Positions 24,480-32,398 of a DNA stretch of 64,000 bases are shown here, in pieces. The DNA is from Chryseobacterium viscerum (GTDB lineage Bacteria > Bacteroidota > Bacteroidia > Flavobacteriales > Weeksellaceae). Each line of letters opens with the position of its first letter. Within the stretch, counting starts at the first letter, position 1. The notes below the pieces were generated by a model. It made no database searches. It had not been told where the DNA came from and saw nothing but the letters and a program-made list of their open reading frames with translations. The translations under genes and the position numbers were made by a program. The stretch covers positions 248,001 through 312,000 of the forward strand of contig NZ_JAPDFT010000001.1 of NCBI RefSeq assembly GCF_025949665.1, given 5' to 3'.

Positions 24480-25007
24480 TTATGAAGCAGACATTATAAA
24501 ATCTGCTACTAATTTTGATACTTTAGCAAAGGTATTACTTTCAAGTAAGCCATTGCTGTCAAATTTGCCTTTTATCCCTTTTATTAATGCCTGATGTTTA
24601 TCATCCGTTACTGCTCCGAGAGTCTTTAAAATCATCAATAACTCTTCGTGGCCTTTTTCTCCACTGGCTGATGCGGTGATCACAGCAACCGGTTTTTCAG
24701 AAAAAATGGTTGTGGAAACACACCATTCCAACAGATTTTTTAATCGGCCGGGAATACTGAAAATATATTCCGGAGTAGAAAATATAACGCCTGTCGAGTT
24801 TTCAATATCTTCTCTGATCTTAAGAACTTCATCAGGAGTATTCTCATCCGTTAAGGCAGTATCAAAATGGGGAAGAACAGAAAGATCATTGCATATCTGG
24901 AAATCTCTGCTGTTCATATTTTCCAGTACTTGCTCCATCAGTTTCAGGTTGCTGGAATTTTCCGAAGCACTTCCAATAATGACTACAATTTTCTTTTCGG
25001 GAGACAT
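24480..25007 (-). CDS. NADPH-dependent FMN reductase-like flavoprotein
   Basis: 175 residues, flavodoxin-like fold. IIGSASENSSNLKL near 10-23 is the phosphate-binding loop and TPEYIFSIPGRLKNLLEW near 91-108 is the TPEYnxSxPGxLKN motif of the FMN reductase/chromate reductase family. Substrate unknown. It lies 12 bp after the nfu gene and 15 bp before hemH, so it may supply electrons to iron reduction or Fe-S/haem assembly (inference from position only). Confidence 0.88.
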   Translation of the reverse strand: MSPEKKIVVIIGSASENSSNLKLMEQVLENMNSRDFQICNDLSVLPHFDTALTDENTPDEVLKIREDIENSTGVIFSTPEYIFSIPGRLKNLLEWCVSTTIFSEKPVAVITASASGEKGHEELLMILKTLGAVTDDKHQALIKGIKGKFDSNGLLESNTFAKVSKLVADFIMSAS

Positions 25008-25019
25008 TTTCGAACTGAA

Positions 25020-25898
25020 TTATCCGTTTACAGCTTCTACTTTTTCTACCAGATCCGGAACGAATTGTTTTAAAATATTTTCAATCCCGTTTTTCAAAGT
25101 AGCTGTAGAACTTGGGCAGCCTGAACAAGCTCCCTGTAGAAGCATTTTTGCAGTTTTGCTCTCCTGGTCATATTCCATCAATGAAATCTTTCCGCCGTCA
25201 TTTTCTACTGCAGGAGCTACATATTCATTTAAAATGTCAGAAATTTTCTGCTCATCTTCCGTATAATCTCTGTTGATAATCTTTTCAACAGGATTTTCAT
25301 GTTTCTGTGGTTCTATTTTAGAGATTTCACCTCCGTTTTGAAGATATTCGGCAATAAGTGCACGAACAGTCATCATCACCTGGTGCCATTCTACAGAATT
25401 GTCTCTGGTAACTGCTACAAAATTATCAGAAATGAAGACTTCTTTTGTAAATTCAAACTCTTTAAAGATGGCCTGTGCCAAAGGAACTTCCTCAGCAGCT
25501 TCAGCGGATTTTACTTCCACAAAACCATCCATCAGTAATTTGTTTGAAACAAATTTCATCACATTAGGATTCGGAGTCATTTCAGCATAGATCTGATACA
25601 TTTCTTTTTTCTTCTGAAGATAGATTCTTGGGTTAGCCAATAATTCATCCTCAATCACATTTTTCAGACTTTCAGCTACATGTTCCCATTCTATGGTATC
25701 CTGTTTTGCCACAGCTACAAAATTAGCCGTTATGAAAATTCTTTCTACAAATGGATAATTGAAAAGCTCCTGTGCCAAAGGAATTTCTGAAATATCTGAA
25801 TTTCTGTCCAACTCTAAAGACCCGGGAATGAGGTTGTAATCTGTAACAAATTTCATTACTTTCGGGTTTTCGGTAGGTTCTATAAGTACGGTACGCAT
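25020..25898 (-). CDS. Nfu-type Fe-S scaffold with duplicated N-terminal domain
   Basis: 292 residues from ATG 25898 (MRTVLIEPTENPKVMKF), chosen over an ATG 24 bp upstream because it starts exactly at the domain. Two Nfu_N domains in tandem (about 1-90 and 105-200; EPTENPKVMKF and EMTPNPNVMKF are matching motifs), then a NifU C-terminal domain (about 215-292) with the cluster-binding GACSGCPSS. It would carry Fe-S clusters to target proteins in the cytoplasm. First gene of an operon with a flavin reductase and ferrochelatase. Confidence 0.94.
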   Translation of the reverse strand: MRTVLIEPTENPKVMKFVTDYNLIPGSLELDRNSDISEIPLAQELFNYPFVERIFITANFVAVAKQDTIEWEHVAESLKNVIEDELLANPRIYLQKKKEMYQIYAEMTPNPNVMKFVSNKLLMDGFVEVKSAEAAEEVPLAQAIFKEFEFTKEVFISDNFVAVTRDNSVEWHQVMMTVRALIAEYLQNGGEISKIEPQKHENPVEKIINRDYTEDEQKISDILNEYVAPAVENDGGKISLMEYDQESKTAKMLLQGACSGCPSSTATLKNGIENILKQFVPDLVEKVEAVNG

Positions 25899-25919
25899 TT
25901 TTTCGTTAAATTTGAGATA

Positions 25920-25927
25920 CAAAAATA
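25920..25927 (-). promoter_or_regulatory. -7 promoter box of the nfu operon
   Basis: CAAAAATA reads TATTTTTG on the - strand, a full match to TAnnTTTG, 21 bp before the ATG. Heptad array E5 begins 3 bp further up, where a -33 element would be. Confidence 0.6.
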
Positions 25928-25930
25928 CGC

Positions 25931-26017
25931 ATTAGAAGTTAGAAGCTGAAAATTGAGAGTTAGATTTTTGCTATCGCTGTAATTTAGAAGTTAGATACCA
26001 GAGATTATAAGGCAGAA
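25931..26017. repeat. Heptad arrays E5, two direct blocks
   Basis: Block 1: ATTAGAA, GTTAGAA, GCTGAAA, ATTGAGA, GTTAGAT (25931-25965). Block 2: TTTAGAA, GTTAGAT, ACCAGAG, ATTATAA, GGCAGAA (25983-26017). Both blocks run in the same direction, unlike the palindromic arrays. The word TTAGAAG is shared with E1 at 1666. It lies between the divergent nfu and carbonic anhydrase genes. Confidence 0.7.
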
Positions 26018-26065
26018 GATCATTATTTTCAATTGGGCATATTTTCAAATTTTCAAATTAATATT

Positions 26066-26602
26066 ATGGCACTTATAAAAGAACTTTTAGGAAAAGCACC
26101 ACAGATCGGAGAGAATACTTTTTTGGCAGAAACCGCTACTATTATTGGGGATGTTACGATGGGAAGAGACTGCAGCGTTTGGTATAATGCTGTAATCAGA
26201 GGAGATGTTCACTATATCAAAATGGGTGATAAGGTAAATGTTCAGGATAATGCAATGCTGCATTGTACCTATCAGAAACATCCGCTGAATATCGGAAATA
26301 ATGTTTCTATCGGACATAATGCAATTGTTCATGGGTGTACCATTAAAGATAATGTCCTGATCGGGATGGGAGCTATTGTGATGGATGACTGCCTGGTGGA
26401 AGAAAATTCTATTGTAGGAGCGGGTTCTGTAGTCACTCAGGGTACTCATATCAAATCAGGAGAAGTCTGGGGTGGAGTTCCTGCAAAAAAAATCAAAGAT
26501 ATTAATGCTCAGTTATTAGAAGGGGAAGTAAACAGAATTGCAGATAACTATGTTAAATACTCTTCATGGTATAAAGAGAATGTGAAGGATCATCAATTTT
26601 AG
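26066..26602 (+). CDS. Gamma carbonic anhydrase family protein
   Basis: 178 residues from ATG 26066 (MALIKELLGKAPQIGEN); an upstream start would add 11 odd residues. Left-handed beta-helix of hexapeptide repeats (VTMGRDCSVWYNAVIRGDVHYI, VQDNAMLHC, VSIGHNAIVHGC, VLIGMGAIVMDD). The three zinc histidines are expected in MLHC and SIGHNAIVHG. The YrdA/PaaY-like branch is often called carbonic anhydrase or acetyltransferase; activity is unproven. A single gene. Confidence 0.9.
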   Translation: MALIKELLGKAPQIGENTFLAETATIIGDVTMGRDCSVWYNAVIRGDVHYIKMGDKVNVQDNAMLHCTYQKHPLNIGNNVSIGHNAIVHGCTIKDNVLIGMGAIVMDDCLVEENSIVGAGSVVTQGTHIKSGEVWGGVPAKKIKDINAQLLEGEVNRIADNYVKYSSWYKENVKDHQF

Positions 26603-26610
26603 GATGTCAA

Positions 26611-26817
26611 GTGAATAGTGAATAGTGAATAGTGAATAGTCAATCCGCTGCGCTTGTCAATTTTTTTGTACTGCAAAAATTCACCATTCATTTGCGAAGC
26701 AAAATTCACTTATTGACCATGAAATAGTGAAGGGTCAATCGTCAATCCGCTGCGCTTGTCAATTTTTTTAATACAGAAATTCACCATTCACTTGCGAAGC
26801 AAAATTCACAATTGACC
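26611..26817. repeat. Heptad array E6 and two copies of a multi-hairpin element
   Basis: Four exact GTGAATA units plus GTCAATC (26611-26645). Two tandem copies of an element follow, about 80 bp each (26639-26718, 26741-26817): GTCAATCCGCTGCGCTTGTC, a T-run, two ATTCACn units, the small hairpin TTGC-GAA-GCAA, then ATTCAC and ATTGACC. GTGAAT pairs with ATTCAC and GTCAAT with ATTGAC, so several stems are possible. Confidence 0.85.
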
Positions 26818-26830
26818 TTATAATAAATAT

Positions 26831-26861
26831 AAAAAGCTCCGTCCACAGACAGAGCTTTTTT
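26831..26861. terminator. Bidirectional terminator
   Basis: AAAAAGCTC (26831-26839), inner GTC/GAC pair, GAGCTTTTT (26852-26860) and a further T; A-run at the other side. It lies between the convergent carbonic anhydrase and lipoprotein genes. Confidence 0.85.
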
Positions 26862-26890
26862 CGATTTGATATAGAACCTTTGTTTTATTG

Positions 26891-27343
26891 TTAGTTATTG
26901 TCCGGTGTTATCAGTCTGATCTTTCCATGAATACATTTCAAAGAAGTAGGAGGTGTAATCATTAAACAATCAGACATGATATTATATTTTTCATTAAAAG
27001 CTTTTACTTTATCCGTATAATCATTTACTCTCTGTAAGAAAGCAGTTTCTATTTTCTTTGGATAGGCAATATATTGCTGAGGTCCGCCACAGGATTTTGC
27101 CCCCATAGGAGCAAATGCCCATTCACTGGCATCCGTACATTTTTCTCCTGACACTTCAGACTCAATAGAAGCTTTTAATCTATCGAGTTGTGCCTGCTCA
27201 TACTTCTGGCTGTCTTCGTCAGCAGGTCTGTCTGCGATATCTACAGGGAGATTGGTATTGGTATTTTTTGATGTATTACAGGAAACCAAAGTTAATGTAG
27301 TACATAATACTATCACCGGGAAATGGAAGAATAATTTTTTCAC
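26891..27343 (-). CDS. Hypothetical lipoprotein
   Basis: 150 residues, start GTG at 27343 (MKKLFFHFPVIVLC). Signal peptide with lipobox LVSC (Cys22), then a low-complexity Asn/Thr linker and a domain of about 110 residues with four cysteines (GEKC, AKSC, SDC, LKC), which suggests two disulfides in the periplasm. WAFAPMGAKSCGGPQQYIAYP is the most distinctive part. I do not recognise the family. No operon partner. Confidence 0.75.
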   Translation of the reverse strand: MKKLFFHFPVIVLCTTLTLVSCNTSKNTNTNLPVDIADRPADEDSQKYEQAQLDRLKASIESEVSGEKCTDASEWAFAPMGAKSCGGPQQYIAYPKKIETAFLQRVNDYTDKVKAFNEKYNIMSDCLMITPPTSLKCIHGKIRLITPDNN

Positions 27344-27411
27344 AATAAACTTTTTTCTTTTTAAGAATTTTCAAAACTTATGCCAAGGTAAGAAATTCAA
27401 ATTCATTTCCG

Positions 27412-27419
27412 TATTTTTG
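27412..27419 (+). promoter_or_regulatory. -7 box just upstream of the PIF1-like gene
   Basis: TATTTTTG, full TAnnTTTG match, ends 6 bp before the ATG at 27426. The transcript would start at or next to the start codon (leaderless candidate). Confidence 0.5.
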
Positions 27420-27425
27420 ACAACG

Positions 27426-29552
27426 ATGAACAATCATTTTTTTGACTTAATAGAATATACGAACAGAAGTGTTTTTCTGACCGGGAAAGCCGGGACAGGT
27501 AAAACGACGTTTCTCAATGATTTTGTAAGACGTACAAAGAAAAAGCATATTGTAGTAGCACCCACGGGAATTGCCGCTATCAATGCAGGAGGAGTTACAA
27601 TTCACTCTATGTTTGGACTGCCGTTGAGAACTTTTCTTCCAACGACAGAAAGAATAGACACCAGTTTGGCTAACAATATTGCTGATCTGATGCCCCATTT
27701 CAAATACCGTAAAGATAAGCTGAAACTTCTGAGAGAAGTTGAGATCATTATCATTGATGAGGTTTCAATGTTGAGAGCAGATGTTTTGGATATGATGGAT
27801 TTTTCTTTAAGATTTATCAGAAGGAATAATCAGAGGTTCGGTGGTGTGCAGATGCTGTTTATCGGGGATTTGTTTCAGCTCCCGCCTGTGGTAAGAGATG
27901 AGCATATTCTGAAAATGTATTACAATTCACCTTTCTTTTTTGACAGCCATGCCATTAAGGAAATCCCGATTGTTACTATTGAACTGACAAAAGTTTACAG
28001 ACAGTCTGACCAGGAATTTCTGGCAATTCTGAATGCTATCCGTGATGGTGATGTGGATAATATAGATTTTAACCACCTCAATGAAAGATACGATCCTGAT
28101 TTTGATATGGGGAAAGAATCTTATGTATACCTGTGTTCTCACAACAAAATGGCTGATGAAATCAATCTGGAAAAACTGGCGGAGATAAAGGTAGATCCTC
28201 AGATTTATGAAGCTAAACTTGTAGGTGATTTTAAAGAAAACCAATTTCCGAACGAACAGTTTTTAGAATTGAAAATCGGAGCGCAGATCATGTTTATCCG
28301 AAATGATATTTCCGGAGAAAAGAAATATTTCAACGGGAAATTAGGAGAAATCATTGGATTGGATGAAAATGAAATTCGTGTTGTTCTGGACGAAAGTGAG
28401 ATGGAAATTGTGGTTAAAAGAGAAACCTGGGAACAGAAAAAATATTTCCTTGATACCGAAAAAAACATCCAGGAAGAAGTATTGGGAAGTTTTGAACAAT
28501 TTCCTATTAAGCTCGCCTGGGCTGTTACCATCCATAAAAGTCAGGGACTTACATTTGATAAAGTAATTATTGATGCCGGAAAAAGTTTTACTGCCGGCCA
28601 GGTATATGTGGCTTTGTCCCGTTGCAGAACATTGGAGGGGATTGTTTTAAAATCAAAAATTACCCCTGAAGTTATTTTCAAGGATAACAGGATTTTGCAT
28701 TTTCATAGCGATACTATTGCCAATGACAATGTGGAAGCTATTCTGAATCAGGAGAAATATGACTACAGTATCAGAAAAGTGCTTCGTACTCTTGATTGTA
28801 CGTGGTTTTTAAAAGAAGTAGAAGAGTGGAACAACCTGTCTATTGTGACCAAGAATATAGATCATGTCAAGACTAAACAGCTTTATCTCCAGTTGAAACA
28901 TGAAGCAGTAAATCTTGGAAAAATATTTGAAAAACTGGAGCGTGTCATTTTTCAGAAGGTTAATAATTTTATTGAACAAAAAGAAGACTGGACTGAGATT
29001 GAAAGCAAATCAAAAGGAGCGGTTAATTTCTTTTTTACAGAAATCAGAAACAAAATTTTTGATCCTTTGAAAGAGTTTTATGCTGAAATAAAAGGAGCGA
29101 AAGGCTTAAAACAATATAACGAGGAATTCAAAAACTGGCTGGAAGATATTGAAGAATACCTGAATAGCTTAAGAGATATTTATCTTCTTGAAACTAAACT
29201 TTTAGATGAAAAGAATGATAAAGAAATCAATCTGAAAATAGCTAAAGTTCCGTCTCAGGTGTTAACTTTTCAGTTGTTTGAGCAAGGAAAAACCATAGGA
29301 GAAATTGCTTTGGAAAGAGGTTTGGTAAAAGAAACCGTTATTGGTCATCTTGCCAAATTTGCAGAACAGGGATTGCTGGATATCTCAAGAGTAATTACTT
29401 CAGATAAGATCAAAGCTTTTGAAGATGAATTCTACAAAAATCCACACGAAACGTTGACTGAGTGGAAGAATGCTCTGCCAAGTAGTTTTGAATTTAATGA
29501 AATCAGAATTTTAATAAATCATTATAATTATAAAAAAGAAAAGAACTCATAA
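27426..29552 (+). CDS. PIF1-like ATP-dependent DNA helicase with C-terminal HTH
   Basis: 708 residues from ATG 27426 (MNNHFFDLIEYTNRSVFLTG); the longer frame would overlap the lipoprotein start. Walker A GKAGTGKTT at 20-28, Walker B IIIDEVSMLRAD, GDLFQLPPV, and AVTIHKSQGLTFDKVIID with VYVALSRCR are the superfamily 1B motifs of PIF1/RecD-like helicases. The last 110 residues hold a helix-turn-helix domain (GKTIGEIALERGLVKETVIGHLAKF) also found at the C-terminus of some RecQ proteins. Likely unwinds DNA during repair or replication. The stop codon lies in the loop of its terminator. Confidence 0.92.
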   Translation: MNNHFFDLIEYTNRSVFLTGKAGTGKTTFLNDFVRRTKKKHIVVAPTGIAAINAGGVTIHSMFGLPLRTFLPTTERIDTSLANNIADLMPHFKYRKDKLKLLREVEIIIIDEVSMLRADVLDMMDFSLRFIRRNNQRFGGVQMLFIGDLFQLPPVVRDEHILKMYYNSPFFFDSHAIKEIPIVTIELTKVYRQSDQEFLAILNAIRDGDVDNIDFNHLNERYDPDFDMGKESYVYLCSHNKMADEINLEKLAEIKVDPQIYEAKLVGDFKENQFPNEQFLELKIGAQIMFIRNDISGEKKYFNGKLGEIIGLDENEIRVVLDESEMEIVVKRETWEQKKYFLDTEKNIQEEVLGSFEQFPIKLAWAVTIHKSQGLTFDKVIIDAGKSFTAGQVYVALSRCRTLEGIVLKSKITPEVIFKDNRILHFHSDTIANDNVEAILNQEKYDYSIRKVLRTLDCTWFLKEVEEWNNLSIVTKNIDHVKTKQLYLQLKHEAVNLGKIFEKLERVIFQKVNNFIEQKEDWTEIESKSKGAVNFFFTEIRNKIFDPLKEFYAEIKGAKGLKQYNEEFKNWLEDIEEYLNSLRDIYLLETKLLDEKNDKEINLKIAKVPSQVLTFQLFEQGKTIGEIALERGLVKETVIGHLAKFAEQGLLDISRVITSDKIKAFEDEFYKNPHETLTEWKNALPSSFEFNEIRILINHYNYKKEKNS

Positions 29553-29567
29553 GAGTTCTTTTTTTGA
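29541..29567 (+). terminator. Terminator overlapping the stop of the PIF1-like gene
   Basis: AAGAACTC (29541-29548) and GAGTTCTT (29553-29560), then five more T. The TAA stop at 29550-29552 is in the 4-base loop, so ribosomes reach the left arm before release. Confidence 0.85.
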
Positions 29568-29587
29568 TTTGATATGAATTTTTAAAA

Positions 29588-30436
29588 CTAAGGATACATT
29601 GCATTAATGGTATTGATGTCTCCAGTTGTAAAGCCGGTTCTGTTATAAGTAAAACTGCTGTTGTCAGCTCTTGTAATAGTTGGTTGTCCGTTTTTAGAAT
29701 ATGAGGTTGGCCAATACATCATCACCGAATTAATATTGAATGGCCCAATATCTGTACCGGAACTATAGATATTAAAATTATAGGACTGTCCGCTTTGAAT
29801 ATTGTTCCACAGGATTTTTACATACTGATCTCTGTCTTTACGGGTGTGCTCATGATAAAGGCCTACCGTATGTCCCATTTCATGAATTACTGATCCTACA
29901 GAAATATATTGATCTAAAGAAACTGTTTGTTTTCCGCCCTGATAGCCGATGTGTGCCCAGCCGTCTGATCCTGATGAACTTCCGAAAACAAATTCAACAT
30001 AGTTAGACTGATTGGTGCGGTAAATCCATTGAGTATTGGTTTTATTATTATACTCGCTGATCGCAGAATTGATTTTATTGACGTTGATAGAACCCATATT
30101 GCTGGCAATAGTATAATAAATTTTGCCACCCGGCCATCTTGAATAGCTTGCACCGCCTTTATTAAGTTCGCTGCCTTCTGCCAGTTGTTTGTCTGAAAGA
30201 ACAATATCTCCCTGAAAAAAATTCATTCCGTTTTTTCTTTCATAGATAATATCCTGGCCATTCAATTGTCCTTTTTTAACGTTTTCAGCATTGAAAGCAG
30301 TGGTTTGAGCTTCTGAGGTGATTTCTTCATTATTTTTACTGCAGGATGCTAGTGCTACAACAATAAGAAAACTCATAAAGACAGTTTTTCCTGTTAGAAT
30401 CTGCTGATAAAGCAGATTGTTTGGTTTTTTGTTCAT
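29588..30436 (-). CDS. Astacin-family (M12A) zinc metalloprotease, lipoprotein
   Basis: 282 residues. Lipobox ALASC (Cys32) after a long signal. The catalytic domain starts near 97 (YSRWPGGKIYYTI). Full astacin motif HEMGHTVGLYHEH at 185-197 (three zinc histidines, catalytic Glu186, family Glu196); Met-turn SVMMYWP in place of the usual SIMHY. Like flavastacin of related bacteria but anchored as a lipoprotein and without a C-terminal extra domain. Probably degrades proteins at the cell surface. Confidence 0.94.
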   Translation of the reverse strand: MNKKPNNLLYQQILTGKTVFMSFLIVVALASCSKNNEEITSEAQTTAFNAENVKKGQLNGQDIIYERKNGMNFFQGDIVLSDKQLAEGSELNKGGASYSRWPGGKIYYTIASNMGSINVNKINSAISEYNNKTNTQWIYRTNQSNYVEFVFGSSSGSDGWAHIGYQGGKQTVSLDQYISVGSVIHEMGHTVGLYHEHTRKDRDQYVKILWNNIQSGQSYNFNIYSSGTDIGPFNINSVMMYWPTSYSKNGQPTITRADNSSFTYNRTGFTTGDINTINAMYP

Positions 30437-30472
30437 ATTCGATTTTTTTAAGATTTGGTATACGAATATAAT

Positions 30473-30480
30473 GAATATTT
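30473..30480 (-). promoter_or_regulatory. Candidate -7 box of the astacin gene
   Basis: CGAATATA reads TATATTCG on the - strand, a TAnnTTCG variant of TAnnTTTG, 36 bp before the ATG. The same variant occurs before the M4 protease gene. The rest of the gap up to 30638 shows nothing. Confidence 0.4.
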
Positions 30481-30638
30481 CTCTTTTTATTGAATTATTA
30501 TTGTTAAAGTATACATTTTTCCAGTAAAGCGAAAAATTGGTGAATTGAATGAGCGATAAAGAAAATTATTAATGCTTTCTACATCACTGAACAAATTGGA
30601 AAGAATGAAAGTTTAAAAAAGGAAAACTTGATTATAAA

Positions 30639-30677
30639 AAAGGTTTTGACAATTGAGAGTCAAAACCTTTATTTTTT
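30639..30677. terminator. Terminator of the hypothetical gene at 30688
   Basis: AAAGGTTTTGAC (30639-30650) and GTCAAAACCTTT (30659-30670), perfect 12-bp arms with T-rich tails on both strands. Confidence 0.85.
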
Positions 30678-30687
30678 TAATTCAATT

Positions 30688-31137
30688 TTAAATATCAAAA
30701 ATCAGCTTTCTGACATTATTATCATAAAAAGTAGCATGATAACTTGTATCTCTGAATTCAATTTCTGTATTTTCTATTATAGTAAATCTATTCTTATCTG
30801 TTTTGGAAAATTCTACGATTTCAAAGTGATTTTCATCAATACATGTAAAATCTACCAGTTTTAAATATTCATCAATAGAATTTTTATCAAGCATAATTTT
30901 CCCTCCTCCGAATTGATGTCTGTCCTGTCCATTTTTCTTTACACCGGAAACCCAATATTCTTCTCCGGTTTCTATATCAAAATGATTAGCATTGATTCCT
31001 GGGATTTTAAGCTTTTTGAGCGCTTTGTTATTGAAATATACCGTTTGTCCGGATTTTGAAAATTCAACAAAACCAATCCATGCGGAACCGTGATGTCCGG
31101 AGGATTTGTTTTCGATATATAATATTTTTGCTTTCAT
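30688..31137 (-). CDS. Hypothetical protein, GHHGxAWIG family
   Basis: 149 residues, soluble, no signal peptide. It starts MKAKILYIENKSSGHHGSAWIG and has YFNNKALKKLKIPG, DIETGEEYWVSGVKKNGQDRH and GGGKIMLD. I recall similar small proteins in many bacteria, some mislabelled as deoxyxylulose-phosphate synthase; that name has no support here. The C-terminal 50 residues (from ENHFEIVEF) look like a separate beta-rich extension. Function unknown. Single gene with its own terminator. Confidence 0.75.
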   Translation of the reverse strand: MKAKILYIENKSSGHHGSAWIGFVEFSKSGQTVYFNNKALKKLKIPGINANHFDIETGEEYWVSGVKKNGQDRHQFGGGKIMLDKNSIDEYLKLVDFTCIDENHFEIVEFSKTDKNRFTIIENTEIEFRDTSYHATFYDNNVRKLIFDI

Positions 31138-31278
31138 GGTTTTTTATAATGATGCAATTTACTTAAAAATCGTATAACTAAAATCAGGTAAAGAAAAATT
31201 GAAATGCAATAGTTTTTCCCTGAATTAACCAATCGGTTTTATTAATTACAAAAAGTAACTAATGCAGTTTTTATGTTT

Positions 31279-31286
31279 TAAATTTG
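31279..31286 (+). promoter_or_regulatory. -7 box of the LLM oxidoreductase gene
   Basis: TAAATTTG, a full match to TAnnTTTG, 39 bp before the ATG at 31326; no TTG at the right distance. Confidence 0.5.
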
Positions 31287-31325
31287 TATAGTTTTTCAGA
31301 CTAAAAGAAAAATTAACATCTCAAT

Positions 31326-32330
31326 ATGAAAAATTTTGAAATTTCTGTTTTAGATCTTGCCCCGGTAAAGCAAGGCAAAAGCATTCATGATACTTTTCAG
31401 GACAGCTTATCATTAGCTAATCACGCTGAAAATTTAAATTATAAAAGATTCTGGCTGGCCGAGCATCACAATATGGAAAGTATAGCCAGTTCTGCTACTT
31501 CAGTTTTAATCGGATTTATTGCCAACGGAACGAAGACAATCAGAGTGGGGTCTGGCGGTGTTATGCTTCCCAATCACAGCTCTTTGATCATTGCAGAACA
31601 GTTCGGTACTTTGGAATCTCTTTTTCCCGGAAGAATAGATCTTGGAGTAGGAAGAGCACCCGGAACTGATGGATTGACAGCTCAGGCTTTGGGAAGAAAT
31701 CCGGCTATTATTAATGAACAGTTTCCAAGACAGATTCTGGAACTTCAGCGTTATTTTTCTAAGGAAAATTCAGATGCTATGGTTCGTGCAATTCCCGGAG
31801 AAGGACTGGATATTCCAATTTATATTCTGGGATCTAGTACAGATAGCGCATGGCTGGCTGCGGAACTGGGGTTACCTTATGCATTTGCAGGACATTTTGC
31901 TCCGGAACAGATGGAAATGGCTTTTAAAATATACAGAGAGCATTTCGAACCTTCACAATATCTGGATAAACCTTATATCATTGCCTGTGTAAACGGTGTT
32001 GCAGCAGAAACTTTGGAGGAAGCTCATAAAATCTCCACCACTTTATTCCAGGCATTCATCAACATCGTAAGAAATGACAGAAAGCCTTTTGCGCCACCTG
32101 TTGATGATATGGACGAAATCTGGTCGCCAATGGAAAAATCCATGGTTCTGCAAAAACTCAGATATACTTTTATTGGAGATCAGACAGAAATTCAGGAAAA
32201 GCTAAAAAATTTCCAGGAAAAATTCCAGGTTGATGAACTAATGATCAATTCCCATATCTACGACCATCAGAAACGATTGAGATCTTACGAAATTTTCAGA
32301 GAGGCAGTTTACTCTTTATCCAAAGCGTAA
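31326..32330 (+). CDS. LLM-class flavin-dependent oxidoreductase
   Basis: 334 residues, luciferase-like TIM barrel. Family marks: LDLAPVKQGKSIHDTF, YKRFWLAEHHNMESIASSA, GGVMLPNHSSLIIAEQFG, LFPGRIDLGVGRAPGTD and ILGSSTDSAWLAAELGLPYAFAGHF. This is the MsnO8/YhbW-like branch, whose members are single-component or FMN-dependent oxidoreductases with unknown physiological substrates. Single gene, 68 bp before ribB on the same strand. Confidence 0.93.
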   Translation: MKNFEISVLDLAPVKQGKSIHDTFQDSLSLANHAENLNYKRFWLAEHHNMESIASSATSVLIGFIANGTKTIRVGSGGVMLPNHSSLIIAEQFGTLESLFPGRIDLGVGRAPGTDGLTAQALGRNPAIINEQFPRQILELQRYFSKENSDAMVRAIPGEGLDIPIYILGSSTDSAWLAAELGLPYAFAGHFAPEQMEMAFKIYREHFEPSQYLDKPYIIACVNGVAAETLEEAHKISTTLFQAFINIVRNDRKPFAPPVDDMDEIWSPMEKSMVLQKLRYTFIGDQTEIQEKLKNFQEKFQVDELMINSHIYDHQKRLRSYEIFREAVYSLSKA

Positions 32331-32348
32331 TAAACCCTTTATAATTAA

Positions 32349-32380
32349 TTGGAAGATGCTTATTTTTATGAGTATCTTTG
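32349..32380 (+). promoter_or_regulatory. Complete promoter of ribB
   Basis: TTG (32349-32351), 21 bp, TATCTTTG (32373-32380): both elements of the Bacteroidota housekeeping promoter at the normal distance. It lies 18 bp before the ATG. No FMN riboswitch is seen. Confidence 0.75.
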
Positions 32381-32398
32381 CAAAAATAAAAAGTAAAA

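Noticed and set aside
24676..25266. Open frame of 196 codons on the + strand across the flavin reductase and nfu genes
   Set aside because: Lies opposite two well-supported genes; amino-acid make-up is that of a shadow frame.
26611..26645. Possible CRISPR array from the GTGAATA repeats
   Set aside because: Units are 7 bp without spacers, and no cas gene is near.
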